A stretch of DNA of 64,000 nt from Warburgia ugandensis (GCA_035236585.1 CP141132.1:19939945-20003944); one strand, 5' to 3'; counted from the stretch's first letter, positions 45,291-58,336 are shown. Notes: a model not told the origin generated them from the letters alone. Made by a program: numbers and translations.

Positions 45291-47044
45291 GGAATCTTGC
45301 AAATCATCATCCTTGCACTCATGATTACGTGTGGCTAAAGACGTAAAACTTAGTGGTGCCCGAGAGGCAACCCATATGTTTTTCAAATCTCTATCTTCTA
45401 CATCTTTCCATTTTCATATAGGTCCTATGATTTCCAAACATTGAAGACAATGTTTCATTTAGGTTGGGGGTGTAGATGTACACAAAGGTTTTGGATTTTC
45501 TTGAGTTTTCTTGTATGTTACAAAAAAAAAAAAAAAAAAAAAAAATTTTTTTTTGAGGTAGAATTCCCTCATTGTGATGAGAATTGGATTTTTAGAAACA
45601 TAGTAATTCTACTATTTTAACCTCTTAATGGAAGTGCATATGGTCAATTTGGCATATTATTCATGTGTTGAAGCATTTTATGAAGGTTAATTCTTATAAA
45701 ATATTTACACACAACACATAGTCAAGACTAATAAAGAAGTTTGACTTAGAGACCTCGAGGAAAATCAGTGGGGACATATAACCTAGTGAGTTTTAGAGAC
45801 TATCTTCTTTCAAAGACTTATAAGTAATTCCACAGTTCCTTTAGCTTACAGAATTTAGTGTGATCCTATTATCCTTGTTTTGTTAACTATTAAGAATAAA
45901 TAGGAGTAATAACTTTCTTGCCAAAAAATTAATTGAATTTGATAGGCTTTATGAAACCTAAGGAATAATATAGGCCATCCTTGTTTAGTCCAGTGACACA
46001 AAACTCACCTATTATATTATACAACTAGTTAGCCCCTTGAGCCTATTATTAAGCCTTTTCTTTCTTAACCCCACATCCCTTAACCTAGAAAAAAAAAGAA
46101 AAAGAAAAAACATCCATTACCCATTCTTAAAATGAGTAGAGTTTGTAGAAAAAGTTCAAAAAGGACAAAAAGTTAAAGAAGTGAAAAACACCAAAAGTCT
46201 TTCTTTCAAAGAAGTCAAAAGAAAAGTGAAAAGAAAGAAATATTAGAAATAGAGGAGAAAAATTGAAAGAAAAGATGAGTTCAAAAGATATTCACATTAG
46301 TCAAAGAAAAAAATTGTCCAACAACCAAATGAAGACTTCTACTCAAATTTGAAAATTTGAACCCTTATACGCTTGTTTTCTGTATCTATCCCAAAGCCTG
46401 CATTTCTTCCCATTTAAAGACCTGAGCATCTTAGGTGGAACATGGCCTTAAAGAGGATATAAAAAAGAAGAAACTAAGGTAAAATACCCCTACTATTCTT
46501 GGTGATAACATCCACTCTTAGGGATCACTTTCTCTTATCTAGTCAATACTTAAAAGTTTATGTGAACTATTAGCCTTGTTGAATTTGATCACAAAATGAG
46601 AGAAATATGTTCAACCCATGAGGATTTGAGGTCAAAACATATTTCCAATGGAATTTAAGCATATCTAACTAGAAGTCATGACTTCTGTAGTTGTACATAC
46701 ACTTACACTCTAAAAAATAACTAGAATAAAATGTCTTTAGTATGTGTATAATTTGTAGAATTGTCAATCATCTCCATTAAGTTGTGAAAAACTAGTAGAG
46801 TGCTAATGAATAAGAATTCTCTGAGGAAAAAAAGGGGATTTAACCTTAGGGAATTTTGTGGGTGTATTCACTTCAAATCCTCACAAGGCCTAAGTTGTCC
46901 ACTAGGGGAAACCTAGGGGTTCAAAGGATTGTTGCATGTTCTAAATGCATTCGTGAGTGTCAACGAAAGTGGCACTTTGTATTAGTTTATGTAAAATGAT
47001 TTAGTGATGTTTTATTTAGAACAAGCAAAATGCTAGTTAGGGGG
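45291..47044 (+). other. 3' untranslated region and polypurine tract of D
   Basis: Non-coding, colinear with 31018-32783 of C (GACAATGTTTCATTTAGG-TTGGGGG at 45450-45470; A-tract of about 23 bp then T-tract at 45521-45554). The polypurine stretch TTAGGGGG at 47037-47044 abuts the LTR. Confidence 0.8.
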
Positions 47045-49515
47045 TGTGATATATATCTAATTTTACATAAAAACCACCCAATTAGTTACCCACGTGTTAT
47101 AACTTATTGGGGTAAATTAGGGGTTTTGGTCAAATTTTATAACACATGTACTTCTAACAAAATTTATAACACATGCAGTTCTAACCTAAAGGACCAAAAA
47201 TTTGATATTTTGGAGGGTCAGAGGCTAATCTAAGGTAAGTATGTGATTAACCATATTTTTCTATGATTTAATTAGAGTTTTTCACTTTCTATAGGAAACA
47301 AGATGAGGATTCAATGGCCGAGATTGATTGAGATGAAAATTGATGATCAAGGTCACAAGATCGAGTTAAAGCCGCAAAGTCATCACATCAATATGCGATT
47401 AAGGGTCCAGATCATCATAAGATCACTTAAAGGTGGAATGGAAGGAGTCGAAGGTTGCCAAAGTGGGCCCATGCATAAGAAATGCAAAGTCCACCACCTT
47501 TGCATGGGTTTCACTTAAGCCACTTAGCCATATTTGAGCCATGAATAAGGTGACAAGATAAGGAGACTAGCTAGCCACCAAAGCCAAGGATTTGAGCTAT
47601 CAAGATAAACCATGAAAACCATCAAAGCTAGCCATGAAGCCAAGCCAATTGAGCTCTAAAAGTTAGCCATGAAGCCACATGAGCCAAGCTATAGTGTAGG
47701 CCATGATTGTAGGAGAATCAAATAATTATCATTGGGATATATGGAGATATTTTGAAGTTAATTGAGGAAAAACCAACTAGGATAAGGTAGCATGTGGACC
47801 AATAGGAAGATATCTCTCCATTTTTTTTAATTATTTTTTCATGTTTTTGTTTTTTTTTTTTTTATATATATTTTTCTCACTTTTCACCTCACCACTAAGG
47901 AGCACTATAAATTTCACTTTCCATCCAAGGGTCCTATCTTGCTAAGACTCTCCCACCTTCCTAAACTTTCATTTCAACTATCAAACCAATTCCCACATCA
48001 TAGGAAACTACCTAGCCAATCTTCTCTTTCCACTTCACCTCTTCCTCGTCTCTTAATTATCCTTCACTTTCCTCACCCTCTCTCCCTCTCTTAACTCATC
48101 CATATCTTCCCACCGTCCTAATCCCATAGCCTTCCACAATTTTTACAAGGGGAAAATGCGCCCCCCCTAAAAAATTGGCATAATCCCACCTTAACTCCTT
48201 ACAAATTGTCTCACTTACTTTCCTCTAGATAAAAAACTAGGTAGCCTCCATATCTAATCCTAGCCATCCAATCCTCTTCCTATTTTAATCTCCACCCTAT
48301 CTTTACCTTATGTCACCCTTGAAAACTTAGGAAAGAAAGTGTAAAGAGGCCCCTAAAAAGGATTCCATTCATTAACTTTTGGAGTGAAAAAGAATGCCTA
48401 CTACAAAGAGGGGAGGCATCCTTTTTCTTCCGTTTTTCCATTCCTTCTAGCTTTTAACATTTTTCTCCTTAGGTGTTGCTCTTTATCCAAGAATCTCCAA
48501 GCCTCATGTATAGCTTGGAGATTTGTGTTTTTCTAGCATACGTTAAGGTAAGTTTCTCTTTTCTTTTACTTGTTCTTTGTTGAGTTTGTGTTAAGGAAAT
48601 CTCCTCTTGCCTTGTTTCTTATTTTTCATACCTTTTTTCTTATATCTTCAACCTCAATTCCTTGTTTCTAAAGGTCACCATTTCTGGTTGTTATAACCAA
48701 GATGAGGCAATCTTTAGATATAGAAAATATGGTTCCTTCTTGTTTCATACGTTCCAAATATCTTCATTATGTATCTCTTGGCCTTTTACTTGAAGTGCAC
48801 ATTCTATTTTTGCATGTGTTTGGGGGAGGTGGGGTGGGGGGTGGGGGTACAGAGAATTTGGTTGCAAGTTGATTTCATGTCAATTTGTTAGCATGGTGCA
48901 CACAATCCTACAATAGTGCACATCACTCTTGTATGACTGCTGCTATCAATTAATGTTATATTTCAAAGAAGTTACTTGAGTTTTGCCTTAAGTTTTTAAT
49001 TCAATCCATGATTCATGCTTAGCTACACTCCTTTTTATCCATGTCCCTACATGCAAACTTCTTTCTCTAGTTTTTCCTATTAATTTCTACTAGTTGTTGC
49101 ATGTTATTTAGGAAGTTTCTAATTTTTCATGTTTAGGAAGTTACTTTAGGAAGGTGGTAGAGTAATTACTTATTTCTTTATATTAGTTGTTAAAATCTCG
49201 TAATTAGAATTTTGGTTTAGGAAAGTTGTTAACTTTTGTTTTTTGTAAGTTTTCAATTTAGGAAAGTTTTATATTGAGAGAGTATGTTTTTAGAAAAGTT
49301 ATTAAGTTTAGCATGTTTTAGTTTTAACATCTTTCATTTGTTAATCTTCCATTTTTAGTTTAGGAAAAAACATTTCACTGTCTTTGTCTAGGTTGAATGA
49401 TCTAAGTAAGGACCACTAATATCACATCCGTTTGATTCCTCCTGGGATCGACTCCCTCATGTGAATTATAACAACTAACCGGTGCACTTGCGAGTTAAGA
49501 CTTAAAATCAAAACA
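47045..49515 (+). repeat. 3' LTR of element D
   Basis: 2471 bp, starts TGTGATATATATCTAATTTTA after the polypurine tract and ends AATCAAAACA. TATA box TATAAAT at 47906-47912, a candidate donor AAGGTAAGT near 48545, a G-rich run at 48822-48848 and a U5 tail GGGATCGACT ... GGTGCACTTGCG at 49444-49490. Its first 900 bp are related to the minus strand of 50480-51447. Confidence 0.83.
48822..48848 (+). other. G-quadruplex-type run in D LTR
   Basis: Runs of 5, 4, 6 and 5 G separated by short loops within 27 bases, in the U5 part of the LTR. Confidence 0.8.
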
Positions 49516-51447
49516 GTCCACCTTAAGACCAAAAGATCTTTAGATAGGATGAGAAGTAGGCTTGGGTCAGGTTATAAAAAGAGGGGTATAAGGATTCAAA
49601 GTTTCACTTTTGGTTTGAATATTTGTTTGAACAACATCACTTTGGTTGTACTTAAAGTGAATATCTTCTCTATTTTTCCTTTCTCTTTTCTCAACTTCTT
49701 TCCTGTTCTTATTCTGATACTTTTTTCACTTTTCCTTGTATTTATAAGAAAGAACACTTTTCTTTGTACTTTTGATATTTTTCACTTCTTAGACTTTTGT
49801 CCTTTTTTCTACTATCTCTACTCAATTTTGAAAGATAGGTAATGGATATTTTATATTTACTAGAGTTTTCTAGGTCAATGTAAATAAGATTTTTAAAAAA
49901 AGTCTTTCTTGGTGACATAAAGGGTCTAACTAATGGTATAATATACTGGGTAGGTTGGCCTATATCATTTCCTAGGTTTCTTAAAATTTATCAAATCCAA
50001 TACATATTCAGGAAAGAAAGTTAGTATTCCTATTAATTCTTAGCAATTGACCAAATCAAAGATACTAGGATCTTTCAAAGTAGTGTATGCTGAATAAATT
50101 GTGGAATGATTTGTAAACCTCTGAAAGATGATAGTTTCTAAAACTTAGTTGGGTATATAGGTCTCTACTTATTTCCTCAGCATCTTTAAGTCATAACCAT
50201 CTATATATCTAGACTTATGCATTGTGAGTGTGTTTTGAGATTTAACTTTCATAAAATACTTTAGGACGTGTATAAAATAAAAAATAAAAAATATACATTT
50301 CTGTTAAGAAGTTAAAGTAGTGAAATTACTAAGATTCTAACAATCCAATTCTCACACAGTAAAGGAACTTGACCTAGAAACTTTTAACAAACTTAAAAAA
50401 ATTGACTTTTCAAAAAATCTCATATATGTCTATACCCCCCAACCTGAACTAAACATTGTCACCAAAACACTACTTCATAAAAATGTGGAATCCATTGAAA
50501 TTTATAGAGTTTTTAGTTTCCACTTTGATGAGGGCTTAATTAAGAAGGGAAAATGGATCTAGATCTTCGCTTCAATGAGGGAAAGTTAGGTGAAGAGTTA
50601 GACAAGCAAGTGAGGTCATAAGATGCCAACTAAGCAAGGGGAGGCATCACCTTCTTATGAAGGTGGCTCCCTCCTTAAGTTAAAAACATACAAACCCTAG
50701 TTAGGTGGATTGATAGGATAAAAAAAATAGAAATGAAAAGTGGTTTTTCTCTCTTGATTGGTCCACCTATGCATGATCATCTTACCTTTCATAAATCTCT
50801 CTCAAAACCTTCCTCTTATAGCTTGAAACTCATTAACATAGGATAATTGTTTGAACAGTCTCCTCCAATAGTGTGACTCCATGTGGCTTGATGGCTCACT
50901 TTGATGGCTCATTCCTTAGTGGCTTGAATGACTAAGTCCTTTGGCTTCAAAGCTTGAATGGTTTGGCTTCTTTAGGTTTTTTCGCTAGACTAATAAACCT
51001 CATTCATGGCTCCAATTCTCATGCAAAGGTGGTGAAAATGCATGGCATTTTGAATGGGCCATCTTAATCACCTTTGATTGCTTCCTTCCTTGCCTTAGGA
51101 TAATTTTCAGGACTACTGCAAGACAACAAAACATGATTTTTGTGGATCTTTTTGGGGCTTTGCTCCCGAACCCCACAAAAAACTCTACAAAGTGCATTAT
51201 AGGCTATTGGATCATCTTCTCACTTCCTACAAAATGAGTAAATACCATAATTAAATCTTAAAAATTATGATGATTCACATACTTACTGTGGAGTTACTTC
51301 TGAACCTACAAAATATCAAACTTTCAAATTATTTGATAAAAAATGCTTCTGTTATAAATTTCCAAAAAAACCCTAGGATAATATCTATAATTTATAACAC
51401 ATGGACTACTAATTGGGTATTTTTCATACAAAATTGAATGCTTATCA
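49516..51447 (-). mobile_element. Element E: inverted, deleted Athila-like fragment
   Basis: Read on the minus strand, 51447 to about 50480 is the first ~970 bp of an LTR related to that of D. It starts TGATAAGCATTC and includes GTTATAAA, AAGTATGTGA, AAGCCACATGG and a TATA box, + positions 50500-50506. From about 50478 to 49516 the sequence is 3' UTR of Athila type (the GACAATGTTTAGTTCAGG-TTGGGGGG start, then the same order as 31190-32130 of C). Everything between these two parts is missing. It ends exactly at the CA end of D's LTR. No coding sequence remains. Confidence 0.78.
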
Positions 51448-51499
51448 TATTCTATGTTTCTTCTTTCTAACATCTTTATTAAGCTAATCATTCAAAGAT

Positions 51500-53887
51500 A
51501 CCGATGATGATCTCTTAAAGATGATTGAACAATAAAAAATGAACCAAGATAAACCTAATGACAATGAACATGAAAACATTAATGTATAGATGCAAGATAA
51601 TAAATGGGAGCTCTCAATTTGTGCTAAAATTACTCAAAATGAAAATAAAAACATGTGTCTTTACTCGCGAGGTACAAAGATGTCTTCAAGCTTACAAAGA
51701 TATGCTTGGAATCAACATGGATATTGTGAAACATCATATTCCTACCTTCCCTAATGCCAAACCAATCCAATGAAAATCTCATAGAATGAGGAAAGAATGG
51801 AAGAACAAATCAAGCAAGAAGTCTAGAAGTAGTTGAAGGTAGGTTTAATCAAAGTTGTTCACTATCTAGAATGGTTAGCCAATATAATCCTTGACCTAAA
51901 AGAGATTGTTGAATCAGAGTTTGTGTCAATTTCTAGGATCTAAACAAAGCTAGGGCTTAAAAGATAGCTTTCCACTTTCCCACATAAATCTCCTAATCTG
52001 TCATACAACTTGACATGAGCAACTCTCCTTCATAAATGGTTTCTCAAGGTACGATCAAATTAAGATGGAAACCAAAGGGAAGGCAAGGCATCACTTCTCA
52101 CTCCATGGGGAACCTATTGTTAGAAGGTGATGCCTTTTGGTCTAGAAAATGTAGGAGCCATCTATTAGAGAATGGTTATTACCTTGTTGCATGACCTAAT
52201 ACATAAGAAAGTGAAGGTGTATGTTGATGACATGAATGTTAAATCACCCATGAGGGAAAGGAATGTCATGTTAGCTTTGAAGAAATTCTTTGACAAAATT
52301 CATCAATATGAGTTGAGATTGAATCCAAAAAATGTGCTTTCAGAGTCACATTTGATAAGTTACTCAGATTTATGATCGCTTATAGAGGCATTGAGATTGA
52401 CCCTTCCAAGATCAATACCATTCAAGAAATGCCTCAACCCAAGAAGAGAAAGAAACCCAAGGTTTCCAAAAGTCATGATCAATATCTAAGAAAATTCGTT
52501 CCCAACTCACCATCTTTATGAACCATTGTCAATCTCTTAAGAAGCCTTTAAGACTTCAAGTGGTGAGTCCCAATAAACCTTCCAAATTATTAAGGATTAA
52601 TTTTTTCTCCATCAATCTTAATGCCTCCAATCCCACAAAGAACCTTGCTATTGTAACCCTCAATCCATGACACTACAATCAGTAGAATGCCTGCACAGAT
52701 TGACGAGAATGGTAGAGAAAGAGCAATTGATTACATTAGGAAGAAGAATTGGATTTGAGACTTGATATATGCTAATTGAGAATACATGACTTGCAAAAGT
52801 TTGGAATACTCGAAAACTTCCACATACATGCTTGTACATGAAGTCAAGATTATTGCTCAACTCGATCCACACAAATACCCCTTAGAAAGATTAGCTTTGT
52901 CAGGAAGAGTAACATGGTCATTGCTCCTATTGTCCAAATTTGACCTCAAGTATGTTTCCTAGAAATCCATTAAAGGCTGAGCCATGTCAGACCACCTAGA
53001 TGAATATTCCATTATTGATGCCTCACATGTCTCCAAAAATTTTCCCAATGAAGAAGCCCTTAAAATGGAAAATCCATACCCACCATCACTTAGAGAGCTT
53101 CACTAAAGAGACCTAGTTCAAAAGACAACCAATAATCTTGCCAGTTACCATCCACCTCATTCTCACCAAACCTTTAACTCTTAAAAAAGCTTGACCATGA
53201 TACATGGAGACTTCACTTTGATAGACCATCTGACATTGTCTAACATGGAGTAGGCATAGCTCCCCAAGGAGTGTATCACCTAAAAACTAATTTATTTTTG
53301 CACCAATGATATGGCTAAATATGAAGCATGCATTGCAAGGCTAAAAGCAATAGTTGAACTTAACATAAAGAAGGTCATGGTATATGGAGACTTAAACTTA
53401 ATTATCAACCAAGCAATAAGATAGTGGCATGCTAGAGTAGAGAAGCTCAACACATATAGATATCATTTGTATTAATTATGTCAAAATTTTGAGCATATCT
53501 CATTTTAAAATATCCTAAGGGAACTTAACCAATATGTAGACTCATTGGCAACAATTGCCTCTCTCACTCCTCCAGAGACAATTGTTGAACCTATTACCAT
53601 AATATGGATTGAGAAGTTAGCTTTTGTCTATGACATTTGAATTTGACATTTATCTTATTAGATAAGTTTTGATTACATCTAAACCAAGTGATAATAGGCA
53701 ATGGCTTGATAATGTCATCTATTATAACACAACAGGCATTTATCCTCAAGGGCTATCCAAGAAAGAAAAGAAGCATCTCAGGAAATATGCCATTCATTCA
53801 TTGTGCCCAGAGGACCTATACAGAAAATCGTGTGGTAGGATCCACCTCCAATGTGTCGTAATTGATGAAGTTGAGAGTATCTATTAT
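51500..53887 (+). pseudogene. Tat-like Ty3/gypsy pol fragment (RT, RNase H, second RNase H)
   Basis: Decayed pol of a Tat-lineage element. 51558-51773 contains the GI..DIV.HHIPTFPNAKP entry to RT. An EEQIKQEV-KQLK.G-IKVVHY.EWLANI block and a GFSRYDQIKM block follow in other frames. 52172-52375 has an intact Y-V-D-D box at 52220-52231. A first RNase H follows (a LALSGR block near 52890, a KAIKG-AMSDHL block near 52970). At 53305-53560 there is a second, archaeal-like RNase H block (MAKYEACIA-LKA, VYGDLNL, a LNQYVDSLATIASL block), which is diagnostic of the Tat lineage. 53669-53941 is the LSKKEKKHLRKYA..LC-EDLYRKS linker to integrase. Integrase itself is absent. Confidence 0.82.
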
Positions 53888-53896
53888 GTTTTAATA
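53888..53896 (-). repeat. Terminal 9 bp of inverted Athila-type LTR I
   Basis: tgttttaat-a joins 59010 when unit F and one taata are removed. On the minus strand this gives a GTGCACTTGCTG ... AAAACA end, an Athila-type LTR terminus. Confidence 0.5.
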
Positions 53897-54475
53897 TGTA
53901 ATAACCCCAATTTTTGTAAATTGGTGCGGAAATCAATTTAGTCCAAATTTTCAAAAATTCTGGGCTTGAATATTAGGTTATTGGAAATTATCTTTTTATA
54001 TAGATTAAAACACAATTCAAAACTTAGAAATTATGAATGTACTAAATAAATTGATCAAAATGACACTAAGTATGTCAATTCTGAGTTAAAATGAAAAGTC
54101 CCTAATTTTCTCCATTTTTATGAATATAAAAGGGCAAAATGGTATTTTTACACATAACTGAGATCTAAGACATCAATATTTAGAATGTACTTAGAAATAC
54201 AATTCCAATGCCACTTAAGTATGCTCAATTTTGAGTTCGCTAGAATAAAACATATTTTTCTCCATAAAAGGGCAAAATGGTCCTTTCACACCTCCATGGG
54301 GCCCACAAGGGGCCCACAAATGAATCTAATAGCCAAAAAACATGTAATATGTGGTAAAACCATTGCCATTTGATAGTGTAGAAGGAGGTGGTACTAGGTG
54401 ATCCAATGTTAATTTTATATTTAAAAGAATTAAAACATAATTATTATAAGTAATTATGAAAAATTCAAAAACATC

Positions 54476-54483
54476 TATAAATA
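54476..54483 (+). promoter_or_regulatory. TATA box of unit F
   Basis: TATAAATA about 580 bp from the LTR start, followed by a C-rich leader (ACGCCCC) as in B. Confidence 0.6.
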
Positions 54484-56454
54484 CGCCCCTAAAAATCCTC
54501 CAAAAATGTTCATAAAATTTACCACAAAATTATCTTGCCTCCCATACAAAACCAAATCTAGATTCATTCCCAAATTTCTAAAACTCCCAAAAATCTCTCT
54601 TCTTTCACTTTCTCTTTCTTCTCTCTAAATTGGAACAATAGACCTAAATTCAATTAGGAACTCTGTTCCAAATTAAATCTCACAAATCTCACCATTCAAA
54701 TTGTATTATAATACCTTATCTACAAAACCCCAAAACATATTTCAAGATCCAATGGTTCAATCAATGGAAAATCACAAAACAAGCGGTTATCAAGCAATTT
54801 TATCATCAATTGGATATTTCTTTTAAATTGGGGTGCAAAACCTATGGTTTTCTCCAATCAAGTAGGTGGAAACTCTTTCCACACTTATTTCATGTTAGTT
54901 TATATAAATTTTATTTTTCTAAAATTATTTTTAGGTTAAAAATAATAAAAATCAAGTAAGTATAAGAACCCTTTAATTCTGGATGATGGAGGGCTTAGAT
55001 GGAAAATCTAAGCTATGCAATTGATCCAAAAGGAACTAAAACCCTTAGGGTAGAATTTTTAAGAAATTTTATCAAGTTTTGAGCCATTTATTAAAGAGGG
55101 ATTGATTGGACGATCTAAAAGGACTGTTCGATCTTCCTAATAAGATCAGCTCTCGAGACATCGCAGTGGAACGTCGCATGAAAATGCACCCTATGAGAGC
55201 ATCTCCGCGTGTGACACTGTCCTAAAGGAATGACCATGCGACAGTGCTGGTCCTGGGAACGCGTTACCGTGTACATCCTAGTGACATGAACGCGGCGACC
55301 AGACTTGCTCCGTCTGACTGATCCAAGCCATTTGTTCCTTTGGGCCTAGATCAAATCTTGATCCTCAGAATGACTGTGAACTTCTTTTCTTAATTATGGA
55401 GTCATCTGAACTCCAAATTAAGATTGGAAAGAAGCTATGGAAAGCTAGTAATGTCTATTTTCTTCTGAAATCATAAAATGGATAAAAATCTTCAAGAAAC
55501 TTTCTATTTTGGGGAATTAAGATTTTATTTTTCATGATCTTCAAGATCTGAGATGATTAGATCTTGGGGTTCTAATTTAATGATGAAATAATGTTGAAAT
55601 AAAGCAATATGTATATGAATTTTTTTGACAGATCTAATATAAATTGAGAGATATACCCTTTATGGTAGAAAAACCCTAAAAATACAAAGGGACCCACTTG
55701 ATCAATGAAATTAAGTATGATCAGATGCTTTGAATGGGTTGTATGAATGGGATTATGATGAAATCTAGTTAGATCATTGATCAAATGTGACAAAAACAAG
55801 TGGATATGATCTTTGGATCTTAATGGAGAAAAAGCCCTAAATGTAATTGATCTAAAGAAAAAGAACTAAGATCTATTGGTTGGATCATAAGTAAAAGTTT
55901 CTAATAATCTTAATCTAATTAGTTTAATTGTCTTTTATTTGATAATGGAATTGTAAATGTGATTTATGTTATAAATTAGGAAGCATTATATTGTAATCCT
56001 TAAATTTTAGCATGCTATGCTCTAAATGTTATTTGTTTGTTACTAGGTTGGTAGATTTAATTGTCTTAGGGCCATGTTAGCTTAAATTTGAGATTTTAGC
56101 ATGATTCCATTAGATTAGTAGTAAAATTTCATGTATTTCATAACTTAGGATCATGCTAGTTAAAGTATAGTTTTATTTCATTAGGTTAAGTTATATTCAT
56201 AGGAAGCATGTTAGTATAAATAGTTTTTACATTTATATTGGATTTATGCTTTTAAGTTTATGAATTATTTATTGTCAAATTTTATTAGTAGATTCAAATG
56301 TTAAGTAATTGTTAAGATATAATGAGCATAAATCACCAAAAACGTAAAGTAATGGAATATAGAGATTTATGGACAATTAAGATGAGTGAATGACTTTGAC
56401 TTAATATTAGTAAGGGTTATAGTTAGTAGGACAATATAAGGATTATCAAATCCT

Positions 56455-56728
56455 TGGCCCAAACTAGGAGAATAATAAACCCCATGAATGACATTTTAAA
56501 TGTTCATGGATTTAATTAAAATCAATTAGAAAGAGTACTTAGGGTTAAAATGCCCATAGGAACCTTATGAAAGGTTGTGCTAAGGTCACTCTAGTGAATG
56601 TTAAACATGATGGTTAAGGGGGTTGTAACAACCTCCTTACATGAGGATTTAAGTAACCACTTTGTGTTCAACTATTTAGCTAGTAAGCCTTAGCCAATTG
56701 GAAATAAGAGGAGAAGTCTAGACTTAGG
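56455..56728 (+). repeat. Non-coding module shared with leaders of A and C
   Basis: The blocks AACTAGGAGAATAATA, AAAATCAATTAGAA, GTCACTCTAGTGAATGTTAA, GGTTAAGGGGGTTGT, CCTCCTTACATGAGG, AACCACTTTGTG and GCTAGTAAGCCTTAGCCAA occur in the same order at 3275-3595 (A) and 23832-24148 (C). Confidence 0.75.
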
Positions 56729-58187
56729 ATGAAATAAGTTATCTTTACCCAGTAGAACATTAACTGGTTGAATAATAATAATAGGAGCATAAAAGGTTAG
56801 TAAATTATCTAACCTCAATAAAAATTATAAGTAAGATAAAGATGATCAAACAAGATCCATAGGATCTTGAATGATCAAGAACAATAAGAATCCTAATGTT
56901 GTATTTTATTATGTATCTATGTATGTATGTTGTAGACAAACCTATATAGAGAATCCAAACCCTTGATCAAATATGATTCAAGGAAGAGAACCAAGATCAT
57001 CCTCCTTAGGGTTGATCAAACAACTGAACTTAGATCAAAGAAGAACTAGATGATAGAAGATCTAAGCCCTTAATCTTTATCAACAAGTATAAATTGTTGA
57101 TCAAAAGATCTATGAAAGATCAAGATCAAAGAAAGGAATACACAAAGACTTAGAATAGAAAATACTTAGATATGAAAGATTAGAAGATCATTCTAACCAT
57201 CAGATCTATTAATTAATAGGATAGAAACTATTTGAGGAAGATAGATCATGATAAGACAAAAGATCTAGATCCTTTATATCAAAGCACAAGATTAAACAAA
57301 AAATATAGATAGGATAACAAATATAGTATTATTCAGATTGTATAAATATTGACAATATGTATGGATTTACAGATTACATACATCAGTTAGGATCATGGAA
57401 GATTTAAAGAGATGAATCACTACTTGAAGGTAGGAGGATTTTATGAGTGCATCTACATGAGAAATACATGTTGAATACATGATCTTATGTCTCAAAATGT
57501 TGACAAGTATAATGTAAATACTTGTATTAAATCCATTGGAAAGCCTTATGATCCAACCAAAACACATATGAAATGGTTAAATTATAATTGAGGAAAACCC
57601 TAATTGAATAGGGAACTAGAAGGTATTCCAGCCCTAGATAAACAGACAAATTGTCTGATAAGTATCAATACATGAGAATCATTCATATAGAATGGTGATC
57701 CCTAAACTTATATGAACATGGGTATCATTTATTGTAAATGATGATCCCTAAGTTTGAAGTTAAATCCTATCCTCAGTATAAGAATACCAAATTACGAGGA
57801 TGATGATATAAATAGACAATATGTCTGATAAGTAAGAGAATACTTTATATACAAGCAAGGAGGCTTATGGTTTTGTTTTAAATAGGCATATGCCTGGGTA
57901 TGCTATGCTAAGAGGGTTACGAGGGTTTGGCCACCTACTCTTTGAAATGTGATGTATATGATGATACCGGGCCCAAACAGAGGCAGAATATCAAGTGGGG
58001 CAATTATGGGAAGCCCACCACTGTGACGGTCTGTCTGCCTATATGGACATGACATAGATAATTTTCCACACTTGGTATCCATGGAGTATGAAAGCAGTTA
58101 TTCGAGCACATTAGTACGGATCATAATGTAGCATGGTAGTCCTTTGAATATTTTTCATTATGATGCATGGCATAATGAAGCGCTGAC

Positions 58188-58336
58188 GCTGCCCAAATAA
58201 GGGAGTATTTTCCTAGCAGAGTCTGGATGTTTTATCAACTCAATATGGCTGAGTGTGATGATACTTCCCAAATGAGGGAGTATTTTTCAGCAGGGTCTGG
58301 ATGATTGATCAACTCAGTGTGTCTGAGTGTGACTAT
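58188..58336 (+). repeat. 75-bp tandem repeat (2 copies) in unit F
   Basis: CCCAAAT-AGGGAGTATTTT ... AGCAG-GTCTGGATG ... ATCAACTCA-T-TG-CTGAGTGTGA occurs twice at 75-bp spacing (58192 and 58267). Confidence 0.88.

Larger units (their letters stand above)
40060..49515 (+). mobile_element. Element D: Athila-like retrotransposon, 5' end not recognised
   Basis: Colinear with element C from gag to 3' UTR, followed by an LTR at 47045-49515 that differs in sequence from the C LTR, so D belongs to a related subfamily. No matching 5' LTR or primer site is seen upstream, and hence no TSD pair. Every gene is broken. The right end (CA at 49514-49515) abuts the inverted element E, consistent with D having inserted into E, but the left flank does not show the rest of E. 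Confidence 0.85.

Noticed and set aside
45198-47044. Envelope-like gene after integrase in D (also 31018-32783 in C)
   Set aside because: Some Athila elements carry an env-like frame here, but I see no open frame, signal peptide or membrane segment in either copy.
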